DNA from: Spirochaetae bacterium HGW-Spirochaetae-1
Lineage (GTDB): Bacteria; Spirochaetota; UBA4802; UBA5550
Direction: 5' to 3'
Length of the DNA stretch: 64,000 nucleotides
Assembly: GCA_002839375.1 (NCBI GenBank)
Contig: PGXY01000005.1
Coordinates: 1-64,000 of the forward strand
Part shown: piece by piece, positions 42,628 to 51,172 of the stretch
Layout of the letters: each line of letters opens with the position of its first letter
Numbering within the stretch: position 1 is the stretch's first letter
Program-made: the position numbers and the translations under genes
Notes under the pieces: generated by a model
What the model saw: the letters and a program-made list of their open reading frames with translations, nothing else
What the model was told of the DNA's origin: nothing
Database searches by the model: none

Positions 42628-43470
42628 ATGGCAGGCAGGAAGGATTTATTTAAAAATATCCTCACCGAAGAAGAAAAAGCCCGTCCCTACGCCTCATTGT
42701 ACGGCAAGGCCATGTCGCCCGTATCACCGGACATCCTGGACATTATCGAAACGGGTCCCATGGACCCCCGTAACACCCTCCCCTTTGAAAACATAAACGA
42801 TCTTTTAAATCCCGGGTACCATGCGGTGGAAACGGGATACTGCCGAATGCCAGACAACAGCTGTTATGTTTCAGTCCTGACAAAGATGCCCGGGTTGACC
42901 GGCAAAATGATCGACTGGTGGTTCGCCTGGCATCCCCTGGAAAGCCTGCGCTACAAAATGTGGTATCCCGGGGCCCATTTCGGCAATTCAGTTCAGGATA
43001 TTGCCAGGGCATCGGATACGCGGTTATCACTGCGGGAACGCTACTATCACAATACCAATTACGCCGTTGAGGATATCGGCATCGGCCCGGACATCATGGC
43101 CATTACCTTTTTTCCTCCCGAAGAATACGGCTTCGATACGTCACGCTTTGAAAAGGCCGATGTCGCCACGGTCATCTGCGCCCTGTGCGGCTCTGCCACG
43201 AAAAAAGTCACCCACACCAACATGATTCATTTCGTGCGCAGCACAAAAGACGGTGTAGAGATGCGCAGCCGATTCTGGATCGGCCGAAAGCTCAAACTGG
43301 ATTTTCTTTCCGGGAACTCCATCATCAACAAACTGGCCGACACGAAACCGGTGCGCGGTCTCGCCATCCCGAAACAAACACCCCATCTCATGGCCCGGCA
43401 CTGCGCCTTCGAATACAGCAACCTGGCCGCTATTCTGCCCGGCCTGTACCGGGAATACGGAAAAGCCTGA
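42628..43470 (+). CDS. DAPG/phloretin-hydrolase-like protein
   Basis: A 280-residue protein matching the 2,4-diacetylphloroglucinol hydrolase family, zinc enzymes that cleave C-C bonds next to a phenolic ketone. Visible motifs: GYCRMPDNSCYVSV, MIDWWFAWHPLES (His102/Glu105), MWYPGAHFG (His117), and near the C terminus MARHCAFEYSNL with His258 and Glu262, the H-x3-E pair that ligates zinc in the family. It is encoded directly after the FadR-type regulator, so a role in degrading an aryl-ketone or polyketide-like substrate, or a thiolytic variant feeding beta-oxidation, is reasonable but not established. Confidence 0.78.
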   Translation: MAGRKDLFKNILTEEEKARPYASLYGKAMSPVSPDILDIIETGPMDPRNTLPFENINDLLNPGYHAVETGYCRMPDNSCYVSVLTKMPGLTGKMIDWWFAWHPLESLRYKMWYPGAHFGNSVQDIARASDTRLSLRERYYHNTNYAVEDIGIGPDIMAITFFPPEEYGFDTSRFEKADVATVICALCGSATKKVTHTNMIHFVRSTKDGVEMRSRFWIGRKLKLDFLSGNSIINKLADTKPVRGLAIPKQTPHLMARHCAFEYSNLAAILPGLYREYGKA

Positions 43471-43608
43471 CGCTAAATCCCGCGACGGAAAAAAAGAGAA
43501 TCACCTCATTTCCCAAGGAAAAAAATGTTGGAATTTCCCCCGCCGGGGACTATAGTAGAAGTACGGAAAGCTTTAAAATCCATCAACAGGCACAGGAGGA
43601 ACACAGCC

Positions 43609-43803
43609 ATGAAAAACGATGACCGCCTTCAAAACCTGGAAATCAAAATCGCTTTCCTTGAAAAAACCATCGAGGACCTGAGCGAGGCCATGGTTGAACA
43701 GGACAGGGTCCTGGATGACATCAGAAAAGAAATCGCCGACATGCGAAAAAGCCTGGACAAAGATGAAATAGAGCTTGAACCCTATGAACCTACGAGGGAG
43801 TGA
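43609..43803 (+). CDS. SlyX-like coiled-coil protein
   Basis: A 64-residue protein, almost entirely a coiled coil: LQNLEIKIAFLEKTIEDLSEAMVEQ and a heptad-like continuation to residue 47, ending in an acidic tail. The sequence fits the SlyX family, short cytoplasmic proteins of unknown role. AGGAGG lies 9 bp before the ATG at 43609, so I choose this start rather than an in-frame ATG upstream. Monocistronic. Confidence 0.75.
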   Translation: MKNDDRLQNLEIKIAFLEKTIEDLSEAMVEQDRVLDDIRKEIADMRKSLDKDEIELEPYEPTRE

Positions 43804-43826
43804 AGTGTTGGGCCTTGCCCGGCTTT

Positions 43827-44099
43827 TCAATAAACTTCGTCATGACTTCCAATATCAATTGGAATTATCATGTCATCATCAATAATGAAATCAATGGAAA
43901 TTCGGTAAGAAATATTTATAGACACGGAATATAGTTCTGAAAGTTTTCCTTTTAATTTATGCAATTTAAGAGAAGGATGCTGTGGATTAATTTCTAATAG
44001 CTTCAAAGTTTTTTCATACTGAGAAAGTAAATCAGGATGTTTTTTGATAAATTTTTTTGCTCGTTTATTATAACTTTCAGTGTAAATAATTTCAGCCAC
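43827..44099 (-). CDS. RelE/ParE-family mRNA-interferase toxin
   Basis: A 90-residue toxin of the RelE/ParE superfamily (ESYNKRAKKFIKKHPDLLSQYEKTLKLL, then HKLKGKLSELYSVSINISYRISI and the C-terminal GSHDEVY). The family cleaves mRNA at the ribosome or blocks gyrase; the KxHK/Y.SxxYR residues needed for RelE-type cleavage are partly present. Its start overlaps the antitoxin stop by 8 bp. AT-rich, inserted beside the SlyX gene. Confidence 0.82.
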   Translation of the reverse strand: MAEIIYTESYNKRAKKFIKKHPDLLSQYEKTLKLLEINPQHPSLKLHKLKGKLSELYSVSINISYRISIDFIIDDDMIIPIDIGSHDEVY

Positions 44100-44349
44100 G
44101 AGTAATTCTCTTTATATGTTTTTCAACTGACTCTTTAAAGACTTTTCCTTCTTTAATATCTTTTCTTGATTCATGTAATGCTGCTTCTAATTCACATTCT
44201 CTTAAATAATTGTACTTTTCCATTGGAAGAATAACATATTTGTTTTTCCCTCTTACGGTTATGATAACTTCATCGCCTTCAGAAGTTTCCTCATTTAAAA
44301 TGGATATTCCTTTAGTTTTCAGGTCATTTGCTGTTATTGTTAGTGTCAT
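44092..44349 (-). CDS. Phd/YefM-type antitoxin
   Basis: An 85-residue protein with an N-terminal Phd/YefM DNA-binding fold (ITANDLKTKGISILNEETSEGDEVIITVRGKNKYVILPMEKY) and a charged C-terminal tail (about 50-85) that should wrap the toxin. Start at 44349; a longer frame would run across the operator. It precedes and overlaps the toxin gene. The 36-bp palindrome at 44359-44394, ten bases before the ATG, is the expected site for autorepression by the toxin-antitoxin complex. Confidence 0.82.
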   Translation of the reverse strand: MTLTITANDLKTKGISILNEETSEGDEVIITVRGKNKYVILPMEKYNYLRECELEAALHESRKDIKEGKVFKESVEKHIKRITRG

Positions 44350-44358
44350 TTTTATAAT

Positions 44359-44394
44359 CCTTATATTAGTACTGTTTACAGTACTAATATAAGG
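44359..44394. promoter_or_regulatory. 36-bp palindromic operator of the toxin-antitoxin pair
   Basis: Two 17-base arms (CCTTATATTAGTACTGT and its exact complement) surround TT. It overlaps the start region of the antitoxin gene and has the size and perfect symmetry of a cooperative toxin-antitoxin operator. Confidence 0.8.
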
Positions 44395-44631
44395 TACATT
44401 TGTCAAGTTTTTACAGAAAGTTGAGAAAAATTTTTCGCATAACGTCCGATTCATTTTAAAACAAAGTGAGCTCCGCGTGTTCGCTGTTCAACGAAGTATT
44501 TCAGGAATACCGGAATATAGTAGTTTTTGTATAGGGGATGCATTCCGGCTCAGAGAATCGGAGGAAGTAGCGGTTTAACGATTAAAGTTCAATGTTTAAA
44601 AGGATTCCGGTCCTGAATCTCCCATAATGAA

Positions 44632-45072
44632 GCGTGACAGGACGTCACGCGTGTGCGAGGACGGCACAGGAGGTGCCATCCGCAGTGTTATCATTGGTTC
44701 ATACTGCACAGTGGTTCACCATATCCCATTCTATTAATTAATCAGATGTAAGCTAATAATTCTCACAATCCGATGATAAGTCCCAGCGGCGCATGAGCGA
44801 CGCTACAGGACGTAGCAAGTGTCGAACGCTGACAGGATGTCAAAAAAACGTTCGACCTGCCAAGCCGCTCTGGCGTTTGAGCGAGCGCGACCAACAGGAT
44901 GTTGGAAGTGCCGGCGTAGGCACGGATGCCGTGAGCCGGCCCGGGGAGGTCGAGGAGGGGGCGGCGCAACTCCCTCCTCGCGTTCCAGTCCCGGACGCCT
45001 CGGGACTCACTCCCCGACCGGGGAACCCGGTTAAACTCAAGCCATAAAGATGATAACCCCTGTGAGGGTTAT
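44632..45072 (+). repeat. Array of hairpins with AGGA loops (possible CsrA-binding RNA)
   Basis: Five hairpins show AGGA in the loop: 44632-44650 (GCGTGAC-AGGAC-GTCACGC), 44663-44677 (GGCAC-AGGAG-GTGCC), 44802-44816 (GCTAC-AGGAC-GTAGC), 44830-44842 (TGAC-AGGAT-GTCA, nested in a GTCGAACG/CGTTCGAC stem, 44821-44856) and 44891-44905 (CCAAC-AGGAT-GTTGG). GC-rich stems follow at 44952-44979 and 44987-45007, and ATAACCC/GGGTTAT at 45053-45072. The context ACAGGAYGT matches the known CsrA/RsmA site. No convincing protein frame spans the region. It is either a CsrA-sequestering RNA or a REP-like hairpin repeat; no promoter is identified. Confidence 0.6.
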
Positions 45073-45082
45073 ACAATAAAAC

Positions 45083-46549
45083 TCAATCCGATTCAAACGC
45101 GCCAATAGACCAGGGAACGGTCCGCGTGTTTCCATTAATATCCGTAGTAAACAGTGCAGACAGATTTTTTCCTCCCTGTTTTACGGACAGGGGCGTTGAA
45201 GAGGTGCATGCAAGTGTAGATACATTTACATAGGGGTTCACATTCAAATTCCCGTGCCCCGTGGGACGTATCATGGGGCCGCCATCGGCATTGACAAAAT
45301 TCCCGCCTGCAACCGAGGTCATATACGCATCATAAAAAATATAATCATCATCCCGGTACAGAGCCGTTGCGCAATTATAGACCGCGTTATTGTCAACGGA
45401 AAGCGGATCGCTGTCGGAGAATTCCTCACATATCCCGAAACTGTTCATAGCGGAACCGCCGGTAAGAAATATTATGTTATTGTTAATATACACATGACCT
45501 TCGGTTAAGGTGATCCCGGAAGCCCCCAGGTCCCCGTCACCGCCGTCTATCGAGTTATTATAGATATAGCAGGTGATGTTATCGACCTGCGATGTCTGGT
45601 TTGCGATACCACAAGTCTTCATCGCATCGAAACCGCTCGTTTTTATTACATTATTGACGATATACGTCGCCGATCCCGTGAGAGTGATTCCGTATATTAC
45701 ACCGTCCGTGGAAAATTCATCTATGATATTATTCATTATCAAAGATGCAGAGTAATACTCATCAATTCCATAGGCAGCGGTAGTGCCTCCTCCCCCGTGA
45801 ATATGATTGCCGATTATCCGGGCGCTTGTGTAATGGGTATTGATCCCCCTGGTATACACAGGGCCGTCCCCGCCATGGATATCATTATTCTCGATAACCG
45901 GCGAGCCCTCCCATGTCGTTATACCATAATTCTCCGAGCCTGTGCTGCTGCCGCCGTAAATAACATTGTTCGTAATGGTGGCGGAAGCGCCGTCCATGAA
46001 AATTCCCGAGTTATATTCACCGGCTCCGCCTCTTATGGTGAAACCGTCTATACAGGCAGACGAGGTTATATTCGGACCCAGATATATCACCCTGTTAGGA
46101 TAGGAAAAAGAACCGGAGTCTACGGTGGTGGCGTCCCTTATCGTCGTGGTATAGACCGCAGGATTTCTCATACTCCAGGAGGTTGAATATCCGCCGTAAA
46201 GAGAGACATCTTTTTTGATGCAAACTCCGCTGGAAGTATGATCGCCGATCCGGTCTGCCCCATCCACGCTATAGACGCCCTGCGACACATGTATTTCACT
46301 GAAATTGTGCGAAGCAGCGATATTCACGGCGAATTGAATGGTCTTAAAGGGTTTTGATTGTGTCCCGGTGTACGAATCGCTTCCCGCAACACTCACATAG
46401 AGAACATCATCTTCGCCGTAACTTATCGTATTGCTGCCGCCGGGATCATCCGTTGATGTACCGCTATCTGACGGAGCAGATACATCGCATGCCATTGCAA
46501 TTACAAGCGCCAGGAGAATTAATGCAGATATCATACCTTTTTTCATCAT
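45083..46549 (-). CDS. Parallel beta-helix lipoprotein (DUF1565-like)
   Basis: A 488-residue lipoprotein: MMKKGMISALILLALVIAMAC gives a lipobox ending at Cys21. An N-terminal YVSVAGSDSYTGTQSKPFKTIQ segment is typical of DUF1565. A right-handed parallel beta-helix follows, with repeated ITNNVIYGGS, IENNDIHGG, IIGNHIHGGGG and NNNIIFLTGG rungs. Such proteins bind or cleave polysaccharides; no catalytic Asp/Glu set can be named. The ATG at 46549 has an AAGGTGAT SD, and earlier starts would not give a good signal. A family A repeat copy and an unassigned spacer lie downstream of its promoter side. Confidence 0.8.
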   Translation of the reverse strand: MMKKGMISALILLALVIAMACDVSAPSDSGTSTDDPGGSNTISYGEDDVLYVSVAGSDSYTGTQSKPFKTIQFAVNIAASHNFSEIHVSQGVYSVDGADRIGDHTSSGVCIKKDVSLYGGYSTSWSMRNPAVYTTTIRDATTVDSGSFSYPNRVIYLGPNITSSACIDGFTIRGGAGEYNSGIFMDGASATITNNVIYGGSSTGSENYGITTWEGSPVIENNDIHGGDGPVYTRGINTHYTSARIIGNHIHGGGGTTAAYGIDEYYSASLIMNNIIDEFSTDGVIYGITLTGSATYIVNNVIKTSGFDAMKTCGIANQTSQVDNITCYIYNNSIDGGDGDLGASGITLTEGHVYINNNIIFLTGGSAMNSFGICEEFSDSDPLSVDNNAVYNCATALYRDDDYIFYDAYMTSVAGGNFVNADGGPMIRPTGHGNLNVNPYVNVSTLACTSSTPLSVKQGGKNLSALFTTDINGNTRTVPWSIGAFESD

Positions 46550-46779
46550 ACAGATCACCTTACCCATCAATAAAAAGATTTCATTTCCATAATTCAACGG
46601 GGTGACATTTCAGCGACGCCCGGTGTGCCCTGTCATGGAACAGCTTAATGCATGATAGATAAAAGTCGACGATTTAGTCAATATCTATTTTGCTCTTTTT
46701 AAGCGTCTCGGCTTGCATGCCGCAAAAGTGCGAAGCAATGATATCGGGCGTACCCCTGCGCATTGCCGTTTAGATATTC

Positions 46780-46906
46780 AGGAAATTGCGCCGCCGGAAA
46801 CCAGTCCATGAAACACAACGCGGGTTATCGGAATCCGTTCCTGATACCCAACAGGTCAAATTATCAGCAGAAAGTTCCGGACAGGCAAGGGTTTTTAAAT
46901 TTGACG
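46780..46906 (+). repeat. Interspersed repeat family A copy
   Basis: GGAAATTGCGCCGCCGGAAA, CCAGTCCATGAAACACAA, CCTGATACCCAACAGGTCAA, then ATTATCAGCAGAAAG and TTCCGGACAGGCAAGGG with a T-run. The spacers on either side (46550-46779 and 46907-47058) show no convincing gene. Confidence 0.8.
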
Positions 46907-47058
46907 AGTCGTGGAAAATTCATGCACAGGGAGATCACGCGCTGCAGGGCTGTACTCTGTCCGGTTTACATGAACAGGCTGGAACAGTAATTTCGGAGAT
47001 ACTCCCGCCGCCCTGGCCCGCAGGAATATCTCCTCTCAGGAAACGCGCACTGAATCGA

Positions 47059-48849
47059 TCAATACATGGCTTCTATTTGTTCCCGGTACTTGTCCATCAC
47101 GACTCTTCGCTTCAGTTTCATGGTCTGTGTGAGCATGCCGTTCTCAAGGGTGAAGTCTTCGCTGATAAAACTGAATTTCCTGGGAATTTCATATCCGCCG
47201 TATTTCTTCTGCAGCAACGCTTTGATTTCATCGATGATCATTTTCTGGATTTCGGCATTCGATACCAGTTCATCGGGGTCCGTAGAGATATTTTTTTCCC
47301 TGGCATATTTTTCCAGGACGACGAAATCGGGAACCACTATGCACGTATTGTATTCCCTTCCCTCCCCGTAGATCATTGCGTTGGCCACTACGGGGATCAG
47401 GCGGATATCCTCTTCCAGCGACGCGGGAAAGACATATTTGCCGTTCTCCAGCTTGTACTGTTCCTTGATACGCCCGGTGATGTGCAGGTACCCGTCCTCG
47501 TCAATCCGGCCCCTGTCGCCGGTACAGAATCCGCCGTCGTCGGTCATGACAGCCTTCGTAGCCTCGGGCTTGTTATGATAACACTTCATAACGTTAGGCC
47601 CATAGACAACAATCTCTCCGTCACCGATCACCGGATCTCCCTTGCTCGTATCAATGACCACGCGCACATCCTCCATGGCGCGGCCGACGCTGCCGATACG
47701 ATAGGCCGATGGGCAGCTCATCGTGACGCCCGGCGAGGTTTCGCTCAGGCCGTAGCAGTCGTAAACGGGAATGCCGATATCGAAGAAGAAATTGGATATC
47801 TCGGGATTCATGGTCGCGCTGGCGGTCATGGCCCCCTCGAGTCTTCCGCCGAAGCCCCGGCGGATTTTACTGAACACGATTTTATTGGCAATGTAAAATG
47901 CAATATTGGTTATGAGGCTGGATTTACCATCTTTCGCGAGCAGCCGTTTTTTCCTGGCGCTATCAACACCCATGACGAACAATTTTTTCGGCAGGCCTCC
48001 GGTTTCATTCATTCGAGCCCAGAGCCCGTCATATATCTTATTGAATACGCGGGGCACGGCGACGATAACCGTGGGCTTGCTGATGGCGATATCTTCACCA
48101 AGAGTTTTCACCGACCGCATGAACACGATCGATCCGCCGAATTGAAAAAAATTATAGAGCTCCGCCGTCTGTCCGAAAGAATGGGCCCAGGGCAGTATTG
48201 ACACGCTCCTCGCGTCCTCACGTCCCTGATCGGGATAAAGAAGAAATCCTCCGCGTGCGTTGCTGGTAAAATTTCCGTGGGTGAGCTCAACACCCTTGGG
48301 CTCACCGGTCGTACCGGATGTATAGACAAGGGCCGCCACATCATAGGGATCGGGCTTTATGGACGCCACGGGTTTTTCTTTTCCGGCTTTCTCCAGCGCG
48401 GCCATGCTGTTATCCTCGTCGCTGTCGATTACAATAATGTGTCGCAATGAGGGGATTTCCGCCGTAAAGTCCTTAACCATATCATGAATTTTTTTATTCG
48501 CAACGATGAGCACTTTCACCGCGCTGTCGCCGATAATATATTTCCAGGTCGACTGCAATTCCGCTTCATACATAAGAATATATGTCGCACCCAGGCCATA
48601 GGCGGCAAAAGCACCAACGGCCCATTCGGGACGGTTATCGGCAATAATGCCCACAGCGTCATTTTTAGTGACACCAAGCTGGGCAAGCCCAGACCTGAAG
48701 TTGTCGACTCTCTCGCCGATCTGGCTATATGTCAGCCAGTCGATGGCGCCGGCTTTATTGATTTTTCCGAAAAGATTGTTCTCCGGCCATTTCCTGACAG
48801 CATCTTCAAAGAGATCCACAAGATTATCCGGTTTGTGATATTTATACAT
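47059..48849 (-). CDS. Long-chain acyl-CoA synthetase (AMP-forming)
   Basis: A 596-residue adenylate-forming ligase: P-loop LVYTSGTTGEPKGVELTHGN (about 178-197), the A5 motif YGLSETSP, the A7/A8 region TGDRGRIDEDGYLHITGRIKEQYKLENGKYVFP and C-terminal lysine region. The GRIKEQYKLENGKYV core is characteristic of long-chain fatty-acid ligases. It activates free fatty acids for beta-oxidation or lipid synthesis, using ATP and CoA at the inner membrane. A GGAGGTAATT SD precedes the ATG. Not adjacent to the beta-oxidation operon but functionally linked to it. Confidence 0.92.
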   Translation of the reverse strand: MYKYHKPDNLVDLFEDAVRKWPENNLFGKINKAGAIDWLTYSQIGERVDNFRSGLAQLGVTKNDAVGIIADNRPEWAVGAFAAYGLGATYILMYEAELQSTWKYIIGDSAVKVLIVANKKIHDMVKDFTAEIPSLRHIIVIDSDEDNSMAALEKAGKEKPVASIKPDPYDVAALVYTSGTTGEPKGVELTHGNFTSNARGGFLLYPDQGREDARSVSILPWAHSFGQTAELYNFFQFGGSIVFMRSVKTLGEDIAISKPTVIVAVPRVFNKIYDGLWARMNETGGLPKKLFVMGVDSARKKRLLAKDGKSSLITNIAFYIANKIVFSKIRRGFGGRLEGAMTASATMNPEISNFFFDIGIPVYDCYGLSETSPGVTMSCPSAYRIGSVGRAMEDVRVVIDTSKGDPVIGDGEIVVYGPNVMKCYHNKPEATKAVMTDDGGFCTGDRGRIDEDGYLHITGRIKEQYKLENGKYVFPASLEEDIRLIPVVANAMIYGEGREYNTCIVVPDFVVLEKYAREKNISTDPDELVSNAEIQKMIIDEIKALLQKKYGGYEIPRKFSFISEDFTLENGMLTQTMKLKRRVVMDKYREQIEAMY

Positions 48850-49048
48850 AATTACCTCCGACTGACAAGTTTTTCATAAAAGAGTTTTTATATTTAGTTA
48901 AATTTGAAATACCTTGCTTTTTCGTCAACCCATAAAAAACCGTATCTCTGCCTTTTTATTCCTTTTTATTCACTCCCGGAGTTGCTTCAGCACATACACC
49001 GCAGACAACAGAAAAGACTTTCCCGGGGAATGTTTATGCGGATTTACT

Positions 49049-50377
49049 TCACCCGTGCACATAGCCGTCAAACTGCTTTTCCAGCATGATCTTCAGAACA
49101 GTGCGGTCCATCTCGATCATTCCTTCCGTACTTATGGTTCCAATGTTCTTCATAGTCCCCTCGGGAGTAAGGGCGATAATGCCGTCAGTGGGCTGCACTC
49201 CCACACCGTGAAGAGAGAAGAGAGCAGACTGCACAGCCGTACCCGCCGCCGTCGCCAGCTTCAGGGAACAGGCCGCTTTGGCGCCGTCGCATATGACGCC
49301 GGCTAGGTCGCTCACCAGGTTTTTAATGGCCGAGGCCATATGGCGCACCGAGCCGCCCATGAGATAAGTGATCCCGGCGGTTGCTCCGGCCCCCGCAGCC
49401 ACCGAACAGCCGCACAGGGCGGAGAGGCGGCCCGTATGGGCCTTTATATAGGCAGTGACCAGGTGGCTCAGAGCAATGGCCTTCATGACGCGGTCCCCGT
49501 CCTCAACCTCTATGAAGGACTTTACGGCCCAGATTGGAAGAATTGCCGTGAGACCGTGATTGCCGCTTCCTGCGGAACTCATGGCAGGAAGTTTCACTCC
49601 CCCCATGCGGGCGTCCGAAGCACCTGATGTGAGAATCCGTGCGGCAAGGACCATGTCCTTTTTCAAAAGACCCTCGCACACCAGACGCTCAAAGGCGGCT
49701 CCCACGCCCATTCCGGAAGCAAAAGCAAGGCCGTGTTCCGCCAGGCGTGTGTTGAAACGCACTCCTTCCATAAGAAAAGCCTCGTCCTCTTCATCCAGTT
49801 CCTGCAAAAGGGACACGAGTCCTTCCAGGGTGAGCGTGCGCAGCCATTCCTCGATTTTTTCAGGGTTCGCGCTGCTTTCACTCCCTATGCAAAGGAGTTT
49901 GTGGTCCGGGAGGAGAGAGCCGTCGAGCTTAAGGAAAGTAATACGGTCATGAAGGTTCTCAATGACTGCTTCGGCCTCTTCATTCGAAGTACGGATACGC
50001 GCCCGGATGTAGAGTTTACCAGTCGCGGGCCTCACCTCAACGCTGACTGCCCTCCGGTTTCTGAGAACTTCCGCCTTCCGGATATGTTCTCCGCTCACCG
50101 GCTCCAGCACTTCCAGCTTTCTGTATGGATCGCCCCCTATGGCTCCCAGAAGGGCCGCCATATCGATTCCGCACAATCCGTTGCATCCCGGAATTGCCAC
50201 TGCCATCCCGTTTTTAAAAATGTTCGGGTCTACAAGTATCTCCAATGACTGAAGGCCGTCCTTTTCCTTCAGAAGACTCGCCGCGGCCGCAGCGCAGAGG
50301 GCAACAGCGCTGGGTTCAGTACAGCCCAGAGCAGGAGCTACTTCAAAACGCAGGATGTCCTTGATACTGTATGTCAT
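49049..50377 (-). CDS. cyuA: L-cysteine desulfidase / serine-dehydratase-like Fe-S enzyme (UPF0597)
   Basis: A 442-residue protein matching UPF0597/CyuA: RFEVAPALGCTEPSAVALCAAAA at the N terminus (Cys of GCTEP), GCNGLCGIDMAALLGAIGGD, and the C-terminal CGCSVAAGAGATAGITYLMGG and VICDGAKAACSLKLATAAGTAVQ with the conserved cysteines of a 4Fe-4S cluster. Family members convert L-cysteine to pyruvate, ammonia and sulfide. The ATG has an AGAGGTAATTT SD. Divergent from a TetR gene, whose product may control it. The name CyuA is by homology only. Confidence 0.85.
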   Translation of the reverse strand: MTYSIKDILRFEVAPALGCTEPSAVALCAAAAASLLKEKDGLQSLEILVDPNIFKNGMAVAIPGCNGLCGIDMAALLGAIGGDPYRKLEVLEPVSGEHIRKAEVLRNRRAVSVEVRPATGKLYIRARIRTSNEEAEAVIENLHDRITFLKLDGSLLPDHKLLCIGSESSANPEKIEEWLRTLTLEGLVSLLQELDEEDEAFLMEGVRFNTRLAEHGLAFASGMGVGAAFERLVCEGLLKKDMVLAARILTSGASDARMGGVKLPAMSSAGSGNHGLTAILPIWAVKSFIEVEDGDRVMKAIALSHLVTAYIKAHTGRLSALCGCSVAAGAGATAGITYLMGGSVRHMASAIKNLVSDLAGVICDGAKAACSLKLATAAGTAVQSALFSLHGVGVQPTDGIIALTPEGTMKNIGTISTEGMIEMDRTVLKIMLEKQFDGYVHG

Positions 50378-50392
50378 AAATTACCTCTACCC

Positions 50393-50512
50393 TATGGATA
50401 CATAAGGGAAAAACCTGTCAAGAACATAATAGAATTCGAGCTCAGTTTCTTTTTTTATTGACTTTTCTGCCATAGCCCGTTAAATGGAGAGAAATATGCG
50501 GAGTTATCCATA
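50393..50512. promoter_or_regulatory. Inverted TATGGATA half-sites in the divergent spacer
   Basis: TATGGATA (50393-50400) and its complement TATCCATA (50505-50512) flank the divergent promoter region between the desulfidase gene and the TetR gene, about 110 bp apart. Each also has partial local symmetry (CCCTATG / CATAAGGG). They could be operator half-sites. Confidence 0.35.
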
Positions 50513-50540
50513 CCCAGTCAGTAAAGGAGAAATAGTTATG

Positions 50541-51155
50541 ATGGAAGAAAGGAAAAAGAAGCCGGTTCAGGAACGGTCCATCGCTACCAGGGAAAAAATC
50601 ATAGTCACTGCGGAAGAGCTTTTCGCCCATCACGGTTTTGAGGCCACCACCACTAATATGATCGCCAGGGAGGCGGGAGTCTCCATAGGAAGCCTGTATT
50701 CCCATTTCAGGGACAAATGGGAGATATTCCTCATCATCCTGGACCGGCATTCAGACCTGGTGTACCGGTACGCGGATTCCGCCCTGGCAAAGCTTCTTGA
50801 GAAGGACCAGAGTCTTGCGGAGGCGGTGAAAATTCTCATACCCGGCCTCTATTCCATCAATAAACGTCACGGCAAGCTCAACAGCGAACTGGAACGCTTC
50901 ATACACGTTGACGAACGCGCCGCCGGCCTTGATGAGGAATGGGAAAAGAAGGAGGACGAACTCATTATCCGCTTCCTTGGGCATTTCCGCTCCTCCATCC
51001 GCATCGGCAGCCTGCCCGCCACTGCGCGGCTCATAAACCTTCAGCTGCGTGTGCTTTTCAACTATCTCTTTAAAAACCAGTCAAGCCTTGACGTCAATGA
51101 ATACCTCGACGCGTATACAGAGTTGCTTCTTAATTCAATAGATAAATCCAGTTAA
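50541..51155 (+). CDS. TetR/AcrR-family regulator
   Basis: A 204-residue repressor: MEERKKKPVQERSIATREKIIVTAEELFAHHGFEATTTNMIAREAGVSIGSLYSHFRDK is the HTH (about 10-58), followed by an all-helical ligand domain. AAAGGAGA precedes two adjacent ATG codons (50538 and 50541). It resembles the TetR protein at 6237 in its opening (PVQERxxxTR). It is followed by the ATC-hydrolase-like gene after 17 bp (probably one transcript) and is divergent from the cysteine desulfidase gene. Confidence 0.9.
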   Translation: MEERKKKPVQERSIATREKIIVTAEELFAHHGFEATTTNMIAREAGVSIGSLYSHFRDKWEIFLIILDRHSDLVYRYADSALAKLLEKDQSLAEAVKILIPGLYSINKRHGKLNSELERFIHVDERAAGLDEEWEKKEDELIIRFLGHFRSSIRIGSLPATARLINLQLRVLFNYLFKNQSSLDVNEYLDAYTELLLNSIDKSS

Positions 51156-51172
51156 AGGATGGAGGAAATGAG

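Noticed and set aside
44763-45076. Several overlapping short frames inside the hairpin array
   Set aside because: They lie on both strands, are low-complexity and follow the stem-loop repeats; no domain or SD supports them.
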